The notes: a model not told the origin generated them from the letters alone. 64,000 bases of DNA from Accumulibacter sp003538495 (GCF_029255145.1 NZ_JAPUVQ010000145.1:54590-118589), one strand, 5' to 3'; positions 1-8,316 are shown, numbered from the stretch's first letter. A program made the numbers and translations.

Positions 1-40
1 CAACTCCTCTTCGAGCGTCTCCGGCCAGGTCTCCGCGCTG

Positions 41-727
41 GTGGATGCTGGTCTTCAGCAGACGCGTTCGACACAGACGCCGCGTCAGTATCTCGGCGCC
101 TCGCGTCTGGGAGCGGCGTGCGAGCGTGCGCTGCAGTACGAGCTCGCCCAAGCACCGGTCGATCCGGGCCGCGAAACCGAGGGACGCATCCTGCGCATCT
201 TCGAGCGTGGCCATGTGATGGAGGATTGCATGGTCACGTGGCTGCGGGCCGCAGGCTTTGACCTGCGCACGCGCAAGGCCGACGGTGATCAGTTTGGTTT
301 TTCCGCTGTTGACGGTCGTCTGCGGGGCCACATCGACGGCGTGATCGTCGGTGGTCCTGATGGCTTCGGATACCCGGCACTGTGGGAAAACAAGTGCCTG
401 GGATCGAAGTCCTGGCGCGACTTGGAAAAGAACCGACTGGCCGTGTCCAAGCCGATCTACCACGCGCAAGTCGTGCTTTATCAGGCCTACCTGCAATTGC
501 ACGAACACCCGGCGATCTTCACGGCGATCAACGCCGACACGATGGAGATCTACACCGAGTTGGTTCCCTTCGATGCGGCGCTGGCGCAGCGCATGTCCGA
601 TCGCGGTCTGCGGGTGATATCTGCAACCGAAGCGGGCGAGTTGTTGGCGCGTGGATTCCACGACCCCACGCACTTCGAGTGCCGCATGTGCGCCTGGCAG
701 GACCGGTGCTGGAGGGCCGCAGCATGA
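41..727 (+). CDS. Phage PD-(D/E)XK nuclease, Cas4/RecB-like
   Basis: Likely a phage recombination or replication exonuclease. The central part shows the PD-(D/E)XK core: an Asp in GHIDGVI (about residue 98) and the ENK motif (about residues 116-118), followed by a conserved Gln in the AQVVLYQAYL helix. The C-terminus has three close cysteines (CRMCAWQDRCW), as in Cas4-like nucleases that bind an iron-sulfur cluster; cluster binding is inferred. The GTG at 41 is only a formal start: the frame is open to the first base of the window, so the protein may begin upstream. It overlaps the next gene by ATGA. Confidence 0.7.
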   Translation: MDAGLQQTRSTQTPRQYLGASRLGAACERALQYELAQAPVDPGRETEGRILRIFERGHVMEDCMVTWLRAAGFDLRTRKADGDQFGFSAVDGRLRGHIDGVIVGGPDGFGYPALWENKCLGSKSWRDLEKNRLAVSKPIYHAQVVLYQAYLQLHEHPAIFTAINADTMEIYTELVPFDAALAQRMSDRGLRVISATEAGELLARGFHDPTHFECRMCAWQDRCWRAAA

Positions 728-963
728 CGAACTGCACCGTGAATGATGTTCTGCGTGAGCGATTGGTCGATGCGCGTGAGGCAGCGCATTGCCTGAACCT
801 GCAGATGTACCTGCTCACCCATCCGAAGGAACGCGATCGTCTCCAGGTTCCGCATTACCGGGTAGGCAAGCTCCTGCGATTCAAACTGGGCGAACTGATG
901 GTGTGGATGGAGTCCCAGCAAGCCGCAGCCACAACGAGCAGTCAGGAGGTCGTCGATGCTTGA
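724..963 (+). CDS. Small helix-turn-helix protein
   Basis: A 79-residue protein translationally coupled to the nuclease (ATGA overlap) and overlapping the primase-helicase start at 956. The middle (REAAHCLNL through VPHYRVGKLLRFKLGEL) has the layout of MerR/excisionase-like HTH_17 domains, in which a winged helix is followed by a PHYRVG..LRF strand pair. A DNA-binding role in phage replication or regulation is likely. Its target is unknown. The ATG at 724 is preferred over the longer open frame because it gives the overlap and removes residues that are only the shadow of the nuclease gene. Confidence 0.6.
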   Translation: MTNCTVNDVLRERLVDAREAAHCLNLQMYLLTHPKERDRLQVPHYRVGKLLRFKLGELMVWMESQQAAATTSSQEVVDA

Positions 964-3223
964 TTTCAACGACGATCCCGCTGAAGCAGCCATGGATATC
1001 GGCGCACAGCGCGATGCCGTGCGCTCCGACCTGTTGGCGCGACTGGAGTCCGTGCTCTTCACCTTGTTCCCGGCTGGCAAGAAGCGCCGGGGCAAGTTCC
1101 TGATCGGCGATGTGCTGGGCAGCCCGGGCGACAGCCTCGAGGTGGTGCTCGACGGCGAGAAGGCGGGCTTGTGGACCGATCGCGCGACAGGCGATGGCGG
1201 TGACATCTTCGATCTCATTGCTGCCTATCTCGGCGTCGATGTGCTGCACGATTTTCCGAAGGTGTTGCAGCATGCCGGTGATCTTGTCGGGCATGTACCT
1301 GCTATGCCCGCACGCAAGGTAAAGAAGGAAGCGCCTGTCGATGACCTCGGCCCGGCCACCGCCAAGTGGGACTACCTCGATGCCGCAGGGCAACTGATCG
1401 CGGTCGTCTACCGCTACGACCCGCCCGGGCGCAAGAAGGAGTTCCGGCCCTGGGATGCCAAGCGTCGCAAGATGGCACCGCCCGAGCCTCGCCCCCTGTA
1501 CAACCAGCCCGGGATGGTGGCGGCCAACACGGTCGTCTTGACCGAAGGCGAGAAGTGCGCGCAGGCACTGATCGGTGCAGGCGTGGTGGCGACCACAGCG
1601 ATGCATGGTGCCAATGCACCCGTGGACAAGACCGACTGGACGCCGCTTCAAGGCAAGGCCGTCTTGGTTTGGCCCGACCGGGACAAGCCAGGCTGGGAGT
1701 ACGCCATGTCAGCCGCGCAGGCCGTCCTGACGGCTGGCGCAGCGTCCTGCGACGTGCTGCTGCCACCGGACGACAAGCCGGACGGCTGGGACGCTGCCGA
1801 TGCCATTGGCGAGGGATTCGACATCCAAGGGTTCATCGCCTCTGGCCCGCGCATGTGCATCAAGCCGCTGAACACCGCGCGGACGCAGGAAGCCACGGTG
1901 TGGGCGACGGACGATGCCTTGGCTTTGTCGTTCACTTCCCGCTACGCCGACGACTGGCGGTACTGCGCGGCGTGGGGCAAATGGCTGGTGTGGACCGGCA
2001 GCCGCTGGCAGCCCGATGAGACTCTGCTGTCGCACCACCTGATTCGCTCGATTTGCCGGGAGGCAGCGCTCAAGGTCGAATCGCATCGACTGGCAGCGAA
2101 GCTCTTGGCGAGCGGAACGGTCGGGGGTGTGGATCGGTTGGCGCGCTCCGACCGTCGGCACTCTTCAACCTCAGACGAGTGGGATTCGGACCTCTTCGCC
2201 CTGAACGCCCCAGGTGGGGTGGTCGATCTCCGCACAGGGCGTCTGCGTGCTCACGATCGCGCTGACAGGATGACCAAATTGGCGACAGCCACGCCCCGTG
2301 GAGACTGCCCGCGCTGGCGCTCGTTCCTGGATGACGTGACTGGTGGCGATAAGGACTTGCAGGTCTACCTGCAGCGCATGGTCGGCTACTGCCTGACTGG
2401 TGCGACCAGTGCTCATGCGCTGTTCTTCCTGTACGGCACCGGCGCCAACGGCAAGTCGGTGTTCGTGAACACGCTGGCCACGATCCTTGGCGACTACGCC
2501 ACCAGTGCCCCCATGGATACCTTCATGGAGGCGCGGGGAGACCGGCATCCCACTGACCTGGCGGGCCTGCGGGGGGCGCGGTTCGTGGCCTCCATCGAGA
2601 CGGAGCAGGGCCGGCGCTGGAACGAGTCCAAGGTCAAAGCCATCACCGGTGGCGACAAGGTCTCCGCGCGCTTCATGCGCCAGGACTTTTTCGAGTACAT
2701 CCCGCAGTTCAAGTTGGTGATCGCCGGCAACCACAAGCCCTCGATCCGCAACGTCGACGAAGCCATGAAGCGCCGTCTGCACCTGATCCCGTTCACGGTG
2801 ACGGTGCCGCCCGAGAAGCGCGATGGCCAACTAACCGAACGGTTGCTGGCCGAGCGCGACGGAATCCTGGCGTGGGCGGTCGATGGTTGCCTGGCCTGGC
2901 AGCGCGACGGCTTGCGCCCACCAGCGTGTGTCGTGTCGGCCACCGAGGAGTACTTCGAGGCCGAGGACGCACTGGGTCAGTGGATTGAGGAGCGCTGCCT
3001 CCTCTCAAAGAGCCACCGCGAAGGCGTATCCGAGCTGTTCACCGACTGGCGCGAGTGGGCGGAACGGGCCGGCGAGTACGTCGGTTCGGTCAAGCGTTTC
3101 GCTGAACTCATGGCCACTCGCAAATTCGACAAGTGCCGTTTGACCGGAGGTGCGCGGGCGCTGGCGGGTATCAGCCTGCGTCCGAAGCCTTACGGGGGCG
3201 GCTATCCCTACCGAGACGACTGA
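956..3223 (+). CDS. Phage primase-helicase (Toprim plus D5/SF3 helicase)
   Basis: The replication protein of the prophage, 755 residues. The N-terminal part resembles a CHC2-type primase region; a Toprim-like segment follows (TEGEKCAQAL near residue 198, then VWPDRDKPG). The C-terminal half is a superfamily 3 helicase with a D5 N-terminal region; its Walker A is GTGANGKS at about residue 493, followed by the SF3 sensor segment VIAGNHKP. It should prime and unwind DNA at the phage origin. The start at 956 overlaps the HTH gene by eight bases. It is the last gene before a 127-base spacer that contains a compound inverted repeat. Confidence 0.88.
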   Translation: MLDFNDDPAEAAMDIGAQRDAVRSDLLARLESVLFTLFPAGKKRRGKFLIGDVLGSPGDSLEVVLDGEKAGLWTDRATGDGGDIFDLIAAYLGVDVLHDFPKVLQHAGDLVGHVPAMPARKVKKEAPVDDLGPATAKWDYLDAAGQLIAVVYRYDPPGRKKEFRPWDAKRRKMAPPEPRPLYNQPGMVAANTVVLTEGEKCAQALIGAGVVATTAMHGANAPVDKTDWTPLQGKAVLVWPDRDKPGWEYAMSAAQAVLTAGAASCDVLLPPDDKPDGWDAADAIGEGFDIQGFIASGPRMCIKPLNTARTQEATVWATDDALALSFTSRYADDWRYCAAWGKWLVWTGSRWQPDETLLSHHLIRSICREAALKVESHRLAAKLLASGTVGGVDRLARSDRRHSSTSDEWDSDLFALNAPGGVVDLRTGRLRAHDRADRMTKLATATPRGDCPRWRSFLDDVTGGDKDLQVYLQRMVGYCLTGATSAHALFFLYGTGANGKSVFVNTLATILGDYATSAPMDTFMEARGDRHPTDLAGLRGARFVASIETEQGRRWNESKVKAITGGDKVSARFMRQDFFEYIPQFKLVIAGNHKPSIRNVDEAMKRRLHLIPFTVTVPPEKRDGQLTERLLAERDGILAWAVDGCLAWQRDGLRPPACVVSATEEYFEAEDALGQWIEERCLLSKSHREGVSELFTDWREWAERAGEYVGSVKRFAELMATRKFDKCRLTGGARALAGISLRPKPYGGGYPYRDD

Positions 3224-3234
3224 TGCGGGGTCGA

Positions 3235-3327
3235 GTGACGGATTTGACAGGTCTACTGATTAACCCCTTACGCGTGCGCGTACGCACACGATAAGGAGAT
3301 ATCCGGCAAACCCGTCAGATCCGTCAC
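3235..3327. repeat. Compound inverted repeat downstream of the primase
   Basis: Outer arms GTGACGGATTTGACAG (3235-3250) and CCGTCAGATCCGTCAC (3312-3327) are reverse complements with two mismatches. Between them lies a second imperfect dyad (CCTTACGCGTGCGCG against TACGCACACGATAAGG) and, at 3293-3300, an AAGGAGAT Shine-Dalgarno-like string with no start codon at a usable distance. It could be an origin, an operator or an mRNA processing structure. It sits between the primase-helicase and the resolvase gene. Confidence 0.6.
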
Positions 3328-3350
3328 TGGCCCCAGAAATGGAGCAAGAG

Positions 3351-3815
3351 ATGAATACGACGATTCTGGCCCTCGATCTGGGCACCCGTACTGGCTGGGC
3401 GTTGCTGGACACAGACGGGACGATCACGAGTGGCACCGAGCAATTCAAGCCGCAGCGCTTTGAAGGTGGCGGAATGCGCTTCCTGCGTTTCAAGCGCTGG
3501 CTGGCTGAACTGCTCACTGCCTGTGACCACATCAACGCGGTGTACTTCGAGGAAGTCCGTCGCCACGCTGGGGTGGACGCCGCGCACGCCTATGGTGGCT
3601 TTATGGGCCACCTCACGGCTTGGTGCGAAAGCCACAACATTCCGTACCAGGGCGTACCGGTGGGGACGATCAAAAAGCACGCGACCGGCAAAGGCAACGC
3701 AGGCAAGGACGAGATGATCCTGGCAGTTAGGCAACGCGGTCACAGCCCAAGTGACGATAACGAAGCCGACGCCTTGGCCATCCTGCATTGGGCCATCGAG
3801 ACGCAGGAGGTGTGA
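3351..3815 (+). CDS. RuvC-like Holliday-junction resolvase
   Basis: A 154-residue RNase H-fold nuclease. The N-terminus ILALDLGTRTGWAL carries the first RuvC aspartate, YFEEV (near residue 67) the second acidic residue, and the C-terminal DNEADALAIL the last acidic pair, so the catalytic set looks complete. Phage RuvC-like enzymes resolve branched DNA before packaging. ATG 3351 is chosen over ATG 3339 because GGAG at 3341-3344 is correctly spaced for it. It follows the compound inverted repeat and heads a small cluster with the next two genes. Confidence 0.8.
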   Translation: MNTTILALDLGTRTGWALLDTDGTITSGTEQFKPQRFEGGGMRFLRFKRWLAELLTACDHINAVYFEEVRRHAGVDAAHAYGGFMGHLTAWCESHNIPYQGVPVGTIKKHATGKGNAGKDEMILAVRQRGHSPSDDNEADALAILHWAIETQEV

Positions 3816-3816
3816 C

Positions 3817-4020
3817 ATGAAGGTGCCAACACCCCAATACCGCTGCCCCCTCGGCCGTCTGCAGCCGCAAGCCATGGATCTGGACGCGATCAAGGAACGA
3901 GGCTGGCGCGAGCAGGAGATCCTTGTGGTCAATGCGTCGGATGAGCGTCTGGACTTCCTTGAGAGGGAGTTCGTGCGCCGCATCGGCAAACGACTGTACG
4001 GAGGGCAACGTCATGACTAA
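3817..4020 (+). CDS. Small phage protein of unknown function
   Basis: A 67-residue soluble protein starting two bases after the resolvase stop and overlapping the next gene. I recognise no domain. The C-terminal half is mostly charged helix (DERLDFLEREFVRRIGKRL). Its position between the resolvase and a DUF6362-like protein suggests a replication or late-control accessory role, but that is context only. Confidence 0.6.
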   Translation: MKVPTPQYRCPLGRLQPQAMDLDAIKERGWREQEILVVNASDERLDFLEREFVRRIGKRLYGGQRHD

Positions 4021-4408
4021 TCGAACCCAGTGGACGATGGAGGACGTGGCCGCACGCTTTGAGGACGCCGCCACCACAGGTCGTCGCTTGCCTCCTGTGC
4101 GTGTGCAGGGCTACTTCAACTGCTGGCCTGCGTTTGTCCGTACCGAGTGGGAAGCCTTTGCTGCAGATGAGAAGACGTTTCGACCCTTCCCACCGAGCCC
4201 AGAGGACATCGACAAGATGCTCGAGACAATGCGCTGGGTGCAATGGCTGGAGGTCGAGCAGCGCCATCTGGTCTGGATGCGGGCTAAGCGCTACGGCTGG
4301 AGGGAAATCACCATCCGCTTCGCCTGCGACCGGACGACCGCGTGGCGGCGTTGGCAGCGGGCACTTCAGACGGTGGCCGACCAGCTTAATGCGGACGTGA
4401 TCGCGTAG
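4013..4408 (+). CDS. DUF6362-like phage protein with C-terminal HTH
   Basis: A 131-residue protein with a Trp/Arg-rich N-terminal half (VRVQGYFNCWPAF) and a C-terminal helix-turn-helix-like stretch (GWREITIRFACDRTTAWRRWQRAL) that resembles sigma-like DNA-binding helices. This architecture fits the DUF6362 family found near late-gene start regions of proteobacterial prophages; I assign the family by memory only. The gene overlaps the preceding small gene by eight bases and is the last of the early cluster, facing a 360-base gap. A role in late-gene control is plausible. Confidence 0.6.
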   Translation: MTNRTQWTMEDVAARFEDAATTGRRLPPVRVQGYFNCWPAFVRTEWEAFAADEKTFRPFPPSPEDIDKMLETMRWVQWLEVEQRHLVWMRAKRYGWREITIRFACDRTTAWRRWQRALQTVADQLNADVIA

Positions 4409-4635
4409 GAATTTGACGTGATTTGGCGCGGATGGGCTGCCTTGCGCGGTGACCCAAGGCACAGAGCGGTTTTTGCTGATGCAACAAAACCAGTCGATTG
4501 GGCATACAGTGACGGCTATGGTCGCGAAAGATGCGTGACCGAGAGGGAGGGCCCAGGCAAAAGGGGTCCTTCCTCGCCAAAATCCAATGCGGGGGGCGCG
4601 AGCGCGACGCTTTTTTAGCGTCAGGGTGCGGGCAA

Positions 4636-4696
4636 GGTTACCACCCGGCCAGGTTACCGGCCTCGGTTACCACCCGCCAGTGTGCAGTTACCACCC
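4636..4696 (+). repeat. Four short GTTACC direct repeats
   Basis: GGTTACCACCC at 4636-4646 and 4665-4675, GGTTACCGGCC at 4652-4662, AGTTACCACCC at 4686-4696. All are in the same orientation with start-to-start spacings of 16, 13 and 21 bases. Iteron-like clustering in a gene-free gap suggests a protein-binding site (origin, operator or packaging-related). The uneven spacing argues against a simple tandem duplication. Confidence 0.6.
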
Positions 4697-4717
4697 CTGC
4701 GGACTCATGATTCAACC

Positions 4718-4755
4718 AACCCGCCCAGCGGCAGCGCTCGGCGGGTTTCGTTTTT
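4718..4755 (+). terminator. Intrinsic terminator before the methylase genes
   Basis: The stem is AACCCGCC (4718-4725) with GGCGGGTTT (4740-4748), followed by CGTTTTT. It ends 13 bases before the TTG start of the methyltransferase, so it would stop transcription from the early genes unless it is antiterminated. The same tail, CGGGTTTCGTTTTT, occurs in the terminator at 36980-37022. Confidence 0.75.
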
Positions 4756-4767
4756 GGGAAATCCACT

Positions 4768-6183
4768 TTGAACAAGCTCAACGTCGAGTACCGCAAGGTC
4801 GAGGCGCTGATTCCCTACGCCCGCAATCCGCGCACGCACGCCGAGAGCCAGATTGCCAAGATCGCGGCCAGCATCGTCGAGTACGGCTGGACGAACCCGA
4901 TCCTGGTCGATGGCGACAACGGCATCATTGCCGGGCACGGTCGTTTGGCCGCCGCTCGCAAGCTCGGGCTGGATCAGGTGCCGGTGATCGAGTTGGCTCA
5001 TCTGACTGTCGCGCAGAAGCGGGCACTGGTCATCGCTGATAACCGGCTGGCACTGGATGCCGGATGGGACGAAGAGATGCTGGCACTGGAGCTGGCTGAA
5101 CTGTCCGATGCAGGGTATGACCTGGCCCTGACCGGGTTCGATGATGCCGAAATCGAAGCACTGCTGACCGATGAGGTGATCGACGAAGATTCTGTCCCGG
5201 CGCCCGACGCCGAGGAGCCGGACGCTGCTGACGACGTGCCAGAAGCACCCATCGTGGCGGTGTCCCGCCCCGGCGATGTGTGGGCGATTGGCCCGCACCG
5301 CCTGGTCTGTGGTGACGCCACCGACCGGGACGTGGTCGCTGCGCTGATGCAGGGTGAAGTCTCGCGCCTGTGCTTCACTTCGCCGCCCTACGGCAACCAG
5401 CGCGACTACACCTCTGGCGGCATCGCCGACTGGGACGGCCTGATGCGCGGCGTGTTCCACCAATTGCCCATGGCCGCCGATGGCCAGGTGCTGGTCAACC
5501 TCGGGTTGATCCACCGCGACAACGAGTTCATCCCGTATTGGGACGCGTGGCTCGAGTGGATGCGCAGCCAAGGCTGGCGGCGCTTTGCCTGGTACGTGTG
5601 GGACCAGGGGCCGGGCATGCCTGGCGACTGGCAGGGCCGACTGGCCCCGAGCTTTGAGTTCGTCTTTCACTTCAATCGTGAAAGCCGCAAGCCCAACAAG
5701 ATCGTCCCTTGCAAGCATGCGGGCCAGGAGTCCCACCTGCGTGCCGATGGGTCATCCACCGCCATGCGCGGTAAGGATGGCGAGGTGGGCGGATGGACGC
5801 ACAAGGGGCAGCCGACGCAAGACACCCGTATCCCCGACTCGGTGATCCGCGTGATGCGTCACAAGGGCAAGATCGGGCAGGACATCGACCACCCGGCCGT
5901 GTTCCCGGTGGCGCTGCCGGAGTTCGTGATCGAGTCCTACACCGACGCGGGCGACATCGTGTTCGAACCCTTCGGCGGCAGCGGCACAACGATGCTGGCG
6001 GCCGAGCGCACCGGTCGGATCTGCCGAAGCGTGGAGATCGCGCCGGAGTACGTGGACGTGGCCATCAAGCGCTTCCAGCAGAACCACCCCGGCGTGCCGG
6101 TCACATTGATCGCCACCGGTCATTCCTTCGAGCAGGTCGCCGCTGAGCGCGCCACCACCCTCGATGCCGAGGTGGTGGCATGA
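4768..6183 (+). CDS. ParB-like domain fused to DNA methyltransferase (first copy)
   Basis: A 471-residue fusion. Residues 5-115 form a ParB/Srx-type N-terminal domain (NPRTHAESQI, then GIIAGHGRLAAARKLG). After an acidic linker, residues 160-460 form a beta-class amino-methyltransferase, with the catalytic motif TSPPYGN first and the AdoMet-binding motif EPFGGSGTT near the C-terminus. SPPY instead of DPPY is common in N4-cytosine methylases, but base specificity cannot be read safely. It probably modifies phage DNA against host restriction. The start is TTG with GGGAA upstream; no in-frame ATG precedes the conserved ParB domain. It overlaps the second copy by ATGA. Confidence 0.85.
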   Translation: MNKLNVEYRKVEALIPYARNPRTHAESQIAKIAASIVEYGWTNPILVDGDNGIIAGHGRLAAARKLGLDQVPVIELAHLTVAQKRALVIADNRLALDAGWDEEMLALELAELSDAGYDLALTGFDDAEIEALLTDEVIDEDSVPAPDAEEPDAADDVPEAPIVAVSRPGDVWAIGPHRLVCGDATDRDVVAALMQGEVSRLCFTSPPYGNQRDYTSGGIADWDGLMRGVFHQLPMAADGQVLVNLGLIHRDNEFIPYWDAWLEWMRSQGWRRFAWYVWDQGPGMPGDWQGRLAPSFEFVFHFNRESRKPNKIVPCKHAGQESHLRADGSSTAMRGKDGEVGGWTHKGQPTQDTRIPDSVIRVMRHKGKIGQDIDHPAVFPVALPEFVIESYTDAGDIVFEPFGGSGTTMLAAERTGRICRSVEIAPEYVDVAIKRFQQNHPGVPVTLIATGHSFEQVAAERATTLDAEVVA

Positions 6184-7442
6184 ACTGGCTGGCCGACAAG
6201 ATCGAACAGTGGCCGACCGCCAAGCTGCTGCCCTACGCTCGCAACGCGCGCACCCATTCCGAGGAGCAGGTAGCCCAGATCGCCGCCAGCATCGCCGAGT
6301 TCGGATTCACCAATCCGATCCTGGCGGGCAGCGACGGCATCATCGTCGCTGGCCACGGTCGGCTGGCCGCGGCCCAGAAGCTGGGGCTGGAACGTGTGCC
6401 GGTCGTCGTACTGGATCATCTGAGTCCGACGCAGCGCAGGGCCCTGGTCATTGCGGACAACCGCATCGCCGAAACCGCGGGTTGGGACGACGCGATGCTG
6501 AGGATCGAACTGGAAGCCTTGCAGCTCGAAGGCTTCGATCTGGACATCACCGGCTTTGACGCCGACGCACTGGCCGAACTGATCGCGGGCGACGAGCCGG
6601 ACAACGAGGGCGAGACCGATGAGGATGCGGTGCCCGAAGTCAGCGAGACGCCGATCTCGCGCCCAGGCGATGTCTGGATCATGGGCCAGCACCGGCTGCT
6701 GTGCGGCGACTCGACCGTGGCCGAGAGCTTCGACCTACTGATGCAAGGCGAAGTGGCGGACATGGTCTTCACCGACCCGCCGTACAACGTGAACTATGCC
6801 AACAGCGCCAAGGACAAGATGCGCGGCAAGGATCGCGCGATCCTGAACGACAACCTGGGTGAAGGCTTCTACGACTTCCTGCTGGCGGCACTGACGCCCA
6901 CCGTGGCCCATTGCCGGGGCGGTATCTACGTGGCGATGTCCTCCAGCGAACTGGATGTGCTGCAGGCCGCCTTTCGCGCTGCCGGTGGCAAGTGGTCGAC
7001 CTTCATCATCTGGGCCAAGAACACCTTCACCCTGGGGCGCGCCGACTACCAGCGCCAGTACGAGCCGATCCTCTACGGATGGCCCGAAGGGGCGACGCGT
7101 CACTGGTGTGGTGACCGCGACCAGGGCGACGTCTGGAACATCAAGAAGCCGCAGAAGAACGACCTGCACCCGACGATGAAGCCGGTGGAGTTGGTCGAGC
7201 GCGCGATTCGCAATTCGAGCCGCCCCGGCAACGTGGTGCTCGATCCCTTCGGCGGTTCCGGCACGACGCTGATCGCGGCGGAAAAGTCAGGCCGTGTCGC
7301 GCGGCTGATCGAACTCGACCCGAAGTACGTGGATGTGATCGTGCGCCGGTGGGAGGACTTCACCGACAAGCAGGCCACCCGCGAGGCGGATGGCGCGGTG
7401 TTCGATCAGGCGGCCAGCGATTCCTCGACGATTTCGCAGTGA
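6180..7442 (+). CDS. ParB-like domain fused to DNA methyltransferase (second copy)
   Basis: A 420-residue protein with the same two-domain plan as the preceding gene: ParB-like domain (residues 10-120, GIIVAGHGRLAAAQKLG) and beta-class methyltransferase (DPPYNVNY near residue 200, DPFGGSGTTLIAAEKSG near residue 353). DPPY suggests an adenine-N6 or cytosine-N4 target. The pair arose by duplication but has diverged, notably in the target-recognition middle part, so the two may modify different sites. The start overlaps the upstream stop (ATGA), so translation is coupled. Its 3' end overlaps the convergent minus-strand gene at 7406 by 37 bases. Confidence 0.87.
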   Translation: MNWLADKIEQWPTAKLLPYARNARTHSEEQVAQIAASIAEFGFTNPILAGSDGIIVAGHGRLAAAQKLGLERVPVVVLDHLSPTQRRALVIADNRIAETAGWDDAMLRIELEALQLEGFDLDITGFDADALAELIAGDEPDNEGETDEDAVPEVSETPISRPGDVWIMGQHRLLCGDSTVAESFDLLMQGEVADMVFTDPPYNVNYANSAKDKMRGKDRAILNDNLGEGFYDFLLAALTPTVAHCRGGIYVAMSSSELDVLQAAFRAAGGKWSTFIIWAKNTFTLGRADYQRQYEPILYGWPEGATRHWCGDRDQGDVWNIKKPQKNDLHPTMKPVELVERAIRNSSRPGNVVLDPFGGSGTTLIAAEKSGRVARLIELDPKYVDVIVRRWEDFTDKQATREADGAVFDQAASDSSTISQ

Positions 7443-7771
7443 ATCACAAAGCCCGTCAGGTAAGGCAAGCCGCGCGGGATGCCGTATTGCTTGCTGGTCT
7501 GGCGGCCAATCGTCCAGCCCATCCAGCGTTGGGTGGCGGTGTTGACGGCTTCCGCCAGGGCCTTGCCCTCGTAAAGCCCATTCTGGACGTCGTCGGCGAA
7601 GTGGCGGCCATGGCGGCTGTCCAGAAAAGTTCGCACCGACTCCATGGGCTGGTGGGTAGCGTCCGAGATGGCGCCCATGGCCAGGGGCCAGGCGGCGCTG
7701 GCGTGTTCGTTCATCGTGCCCCAAAAGCCCCAGGCTTCGTTCTGGGTGGCGGGGATCTGGCTGTTCGTCAT
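7406..7771 (-). CDS. Phage accessory protein of unknown function
   Basis: A 121-residue soluble protein on the minus strand, last of four small genes transcribed against the late operon. I recognise no family. It is rich in Trp, His and Ala (WGFWGTMNEHASAAWPLAMGAI) and ends inside the methyltransferase gene on the other strand. The start at 7771 has an AGGAGAAACC-type ribosome-binding sequence just upstream. A copy of the repeated 30-base element lies 41 bases upstream, as for its three neighbours, suggesting common control. Confidence 0.65.
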   Translation of the reverse strand: MTNSQIPATQNEAWGFWGTMNEHASAAWPLAMGAISDATHQPMESVRTFLDSRHGRHFADDVQNGLYEGKALAEAVNTATQRWMGWTIGRQTSKQYGIPRGLPYLTGFVIHCEIVEESLAA

Positions 7772-7811
7772 GGTGGTTTCTCCTAGGGGTTGATCGTTGC
7801 GACACCCGTAG

Positions 7812-7858
7812 TAACGCGCTGTTCGATGGAGAAGCCAAGCTGTTCTTGGCCTCTTTTT
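7812..7858. repeat. Composite element copy 1 (AACGCGCTGTTC / GAAGCCAAGC)
   Basis: AACGCGCTGTTC at 7813-7824, a six-base spacer and GAAGCCAAGC at 7831-7840. The hairpin GCCAAG-N5-CTTGGC (7834-7850) is followed by CTCTTTTT on the plus strand, which would work as a terminator for transcripts from the methylase genes. This is the most diverged copy: the preceding TG has become GT. Confidence 0.7.
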
Positions 7859-7870
7859 CGATCAATTTGA

Positions 7871-8230
7871 TCAGCCCAAACGGGCCACGTAGCGAGCGTA
7901 ATCTCCACCTTCCGGATTGACGTAGAGGTAGGGGCGACCGGGTGCTGTGACCTCGACGCAGAAGTAGCCGTCGCCGGTGCCGCCCCCCTTGCCGCGCAGC
8001 CAGTCGCGTGAGGCCAACAGGCTTCCTGCAAAGGCATCGAACTCGGCGGTGGTCAGTTCCTTGGTCTCGGTGACGTAGATCTTGTGGGGGTCGCTTCCAC
8101 CCAGTTCGCTGAGGTCGGCCGGCTTGCGGGCAAACGGCAGGCGGACGCTCAACTCCTCAACCTGGAGGGTGGTGTCGCCGAACTGCAGGGTGCGCGGGGT
8201 GCGTTCGATGGTGATGGTCATGGTGCTCAT
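7871..8230 (-). CDS. Phage accessory protein of unknown function
   Basis: A 119-residue predicted soluble protein, mostly beta strand (TITIERTPRTLQFGDTTLQVEELSV). Residues 60-119 form a compact C-terminal part rich in Gly and Tyr (GDGYFCVEVTAPGRPYLYVNPEGG). No known family recognised. It is the third gene of the minus-strand cluster, with AAGGAAAA as ribosome-binding sequence and a composite repeat element 42 bases upstream. The start at 8230 is the first ATG; a second at the fourth codon (MSTMTI) cannot be excluded. Confidence 0.65.
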   Translation of the reverse strand: MSTMTITIERTPRTLQFGDTTLQVEELSVRLPFARKPADLSELGGSDPHKIYVTETKELTTAEFDAFAGSLLASRDWLRGKGGGTGDGYFCVEVTAPGRPYLYVNPEGGDYARYVARLG

Positions 8231-8272
8231 TGCGGTTTTCCTTGTTTGGCGTCGTCAATCACGACACCCACA

Positions 8273-8316
8273 TGAACGCGCTGTTCAAGCCGGAAGCCAA
8301 GCGTCGCTTGGCCTCT
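8273..8316. repeat. Composite element copy 2 with hairpin
   Basis: TGAACGCGCTGTTC at 8273-8286, a six-base spacer, GAAGCCAAGC at 8293-8302. It has the best hairpin of the four copies: GCCAAGC-GTC-GCTTGGC (8296-8312). It lies 42 bases upstream of the start of the minus-strand gene at 8230. Confidence 0.75.

Larger units (their letters stand above)
4409..4767. other. Non-coding gap between early and methylase modules
   Basis: No convincing gene in 359 bases. It contains a small dyad (GACGC 4606-4610 with GCGTC 4618-4622), four GTTACC repeats (4636-4696) and an intrinsic terminator (4718-4755) just before the methyltransferase gene. The layout suggests a regulatory or protein-binding region of the phage. 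Confidence 0.6.

Noticed and set aside
41..727. CRISPR-associated Cas4
   Set aside because: It lies in a phage replication cluster with no other cas gene or repeat array; Cas4-like nucleases are normal in such prophages.
4600..4625. Terminator at GACGC-TTTTTTA-GCGTC
   Set aside because: The stem is only five pairs and the T-run is in the loop instead of after the stem.
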